A DNA stretch of 5,545 nucleotides from Christiangramia sp. (GTDB lineage: Bacteria; Bacteroidota; Bacteroidia; Flavobacteriales; Flavobacteriaceae): positions 1 to 5,545 of the forward strand of contig JAGXII010000111.1 in the NCBI GenBank assembly GCA_024635735.1, read 5' to 3'. The position numbers and the translations under genes are program-made. The notes beneath the pieces are model-generated. The model ran no database searches, was not told where the DNA came from, and saw only the letters and a program-made list of their open reading frames with translations. Below, one piece after another: positions 4,448 to 5,545 of this stretch (the first letter of the stretch is position 1; each line of letters starts with the position of its first letter).

Positions 4448-5545
4448 ATGAGTTTCTTTACTCATTTTTCTTCGTTAAACGGAGCTAGATTATGCATATA
4501 TGTGGGTATTTTCCTGTCGTTTTACGGAAGGATCTATTCACAGAGCCAGGCTGTGGCCGATAGTGTAGAGATTATTTATGAAAAAGGGACTTTCTCTCCT
4601 CAGGAAGAATTATATCTATTGAAAGAAATTGTAGGCAATGAATCGGAGCCTTCCAAAAAACTTTATTATAGTGAAAAGCTTATTAAAATAGCTACTCAGC
4701 TGGATTCATCCCGCTATATAATATCCGGTCTTTTCCAAAAAGGTAATGCATTCAGGATCACAGGAGACCTTAGTAAGGCGCTACAAAATTACTTTTTAGC
4801 CGCGCAGCTTGCCTCTGAAAGTAATGATCAAAGAAGCCTTGGAATGACCAATCTTGCCATTGGAGATATTTACTCTTTAATGAATACTCATAACAGGGCA
4901 AAAGAATATTATAGTGAAGCTGTCTCTACCTTCAGAAAAATAAACGATTCTATATTAATGGCTGCAAGCCTTTTTAATCTTGGAGATCATTACCTGAAAC
5001 GGAATAAACCAGATTCTGCTCTAACATATTTTCAGGAATCCCAGGAAATCTCTAAAAAGACTGAATATGAAGCTGGTATGGCATATAATCTGGGCAGTAT
5101 AGGCGTTATTTATGCAGGAAGGGGTGAATATGATAAAGCGGAAGAGAATATCTACCAGGCAGTACAAATTCTGGAAGAGCAAGAGGATTTTGTAGCGATT
5201 TCAGAATATTTGAACGACATGTCTGAAGTTTATTTCAATAAAGGGAACCCTGATAAAGCCATTGATTTTTCTCTTATGAGCCTTGATATTGCCGAAACCT
5301 ATGGTTTTAAGAATGAAATAAGCGACGCGGCACTTCAGCTTTCCAAACTTTATGAGGAAAAGGGGGACATCGCGCGTTCCTATGATTATTATAAAGAGTA
5401 TATCACCTATCGGGATCTTGTGAATAATGTGGCTTCGGCCCAGGAAATTGCGGGATTACGCGCAGATTATGAAGTTTCACAGAAACAGATGGAAATAGAC
5501 CTCCTTAATGCAAAGGATAAGAATCAGAAACTGGCAGTAATTTCC
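4448..5545 (+). CDS. TPR signalling protein, N-terminal 366 residues (runs off window)
   Basis: The frame opens at ATG 4448-4450, 25 bp after the preceding stop, and stays open for 366 codons to the window edge, so the C-terminus is missing. Residues 14-32 form a hydrophobic export signal ending near YSQSQA. The following part is helical with about six tetratricopeptide repeats at roughly 94-127, 131-165, 171-204, 210-244, 251-286 and 291-324, seen from repeated patterns such as GNAFRITGDLSKALQNYFLA, LGDHYLKRNKPDSALTYFQE and GVIYAGRGEYDKAEENIYQA. After residue 328 a charged heptad-like stretch (AGLRADYEVSQKQMEIDLLN, 335-354) predicts a coiled coil. In Bacteroidota this order (signal, periplasmic TPRs, coiled coil) normally leads to one membrane helix and a cytoplasmic histidine kinase, adenylate/guanylate cyclase or helix-turn-helix output domain. 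Which one is not visible. The TPRs should sense a periplasmic partner, and the secreted protein upstream is a candidate. Confidence 0.85.
   Translation, partial: MSFFTHFSSLNGARLCIYVGIFLSFYGRIYSQSQAVADSVEIIYEKGTFSPQEELYLLKEIVGNESEPSKKLYYSEKLIKIATQLDSSRYIISGLFQKGNAFRITGDLSKALQNYFLAAQLASESNDQRSLGMTNLAIGDIYSLMNTHNRAKEYYSEAVSTFRKINDSILMAASLFNLGDHYLKRNKPDSALTYFQESQEISKKTEYEAGMAYNLGSIGVIYAGRGEYDKAEENIYQAVQILEEQEDFVAISEYLNDMSEVYFNKGNPDKAIDFSLMSLDIAETYGFKNEISDAALQLSKLYEEKGDIARSYDYYKEYITYRDLVNNVASAQEIAGLRADYEVSQKQMEIDLLNAKDKNQKLAVIS

Overview
The window looks like a chromosomal segment from a marine or environmental member of the Flavobacteriaceae (Bacteroidota). Three things point there: the DNA is AT-rich; the CRISPR repeat is about 46 bp, starts GTTGTGAATTGC on the minus strand, and alternates with 30-bp spacers (a 76-bp period typical of Bacteroidota type II-C arrays); and TAnnTTTG-type promoter elements occur with few Shine-Dalgarno sequences. 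The genus cannot be fixed from the sequence.

Layout. Positions 1-225 are the right-hand end of a CRISPR array: three repeats, two complete spacers and one spacer cut by the window edge. No cas gene is visible. Positions 226-459 are non-coding and hold a solo REP-like motif only a few bases from the last repeat, a 9-bp inverted repeat, and a minus-strand TATCTTTG promoter candidate aimed at the array. A minus-strand major facilitator superfamily transporter follows (460-1719). It has no ATG near its N-terminus and uses a TTG start. A divergent spacer leads to a plus-strand CPBP (CAAX/Abi-type) intramembrane protease (1911-2771). Behind it is a paired REP (BIME-like) element whose two hairpins differ by matched base-pair changes. 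A 62-residue two-helix membrane protein is on the minus strand (3011-3199).

Positions 3200-3948 are a long stretch with little convincing coding content: one doubtful 79-codon frame (3257-3496), a nested inverted repeat (3518-3565), and about 380 bp without a gene. The right end carries a likely two-gene plus-strand operon: a small secreted beta-rich protein of unknown function (3949-4422), then, 25 bp later, a signal-peptide-bearing TPR protein (4448 to past the window edge). The TPR protein has the N-terminal build of a Bacteroidota membrane signalling protein (histidine kinase, adenylate/guanylate cyclase or HTH regulator); the output domain is out of view.

The genes do not form one pathway. 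The most interesting items are the CRISPR end, with promoter-like elements inside each repeat; the covarying REP pair; and the small secreted protein coupled to a TPR signalling protein, which could be an uncharacterised envelope sensor pair. Nothing here proves a new system.
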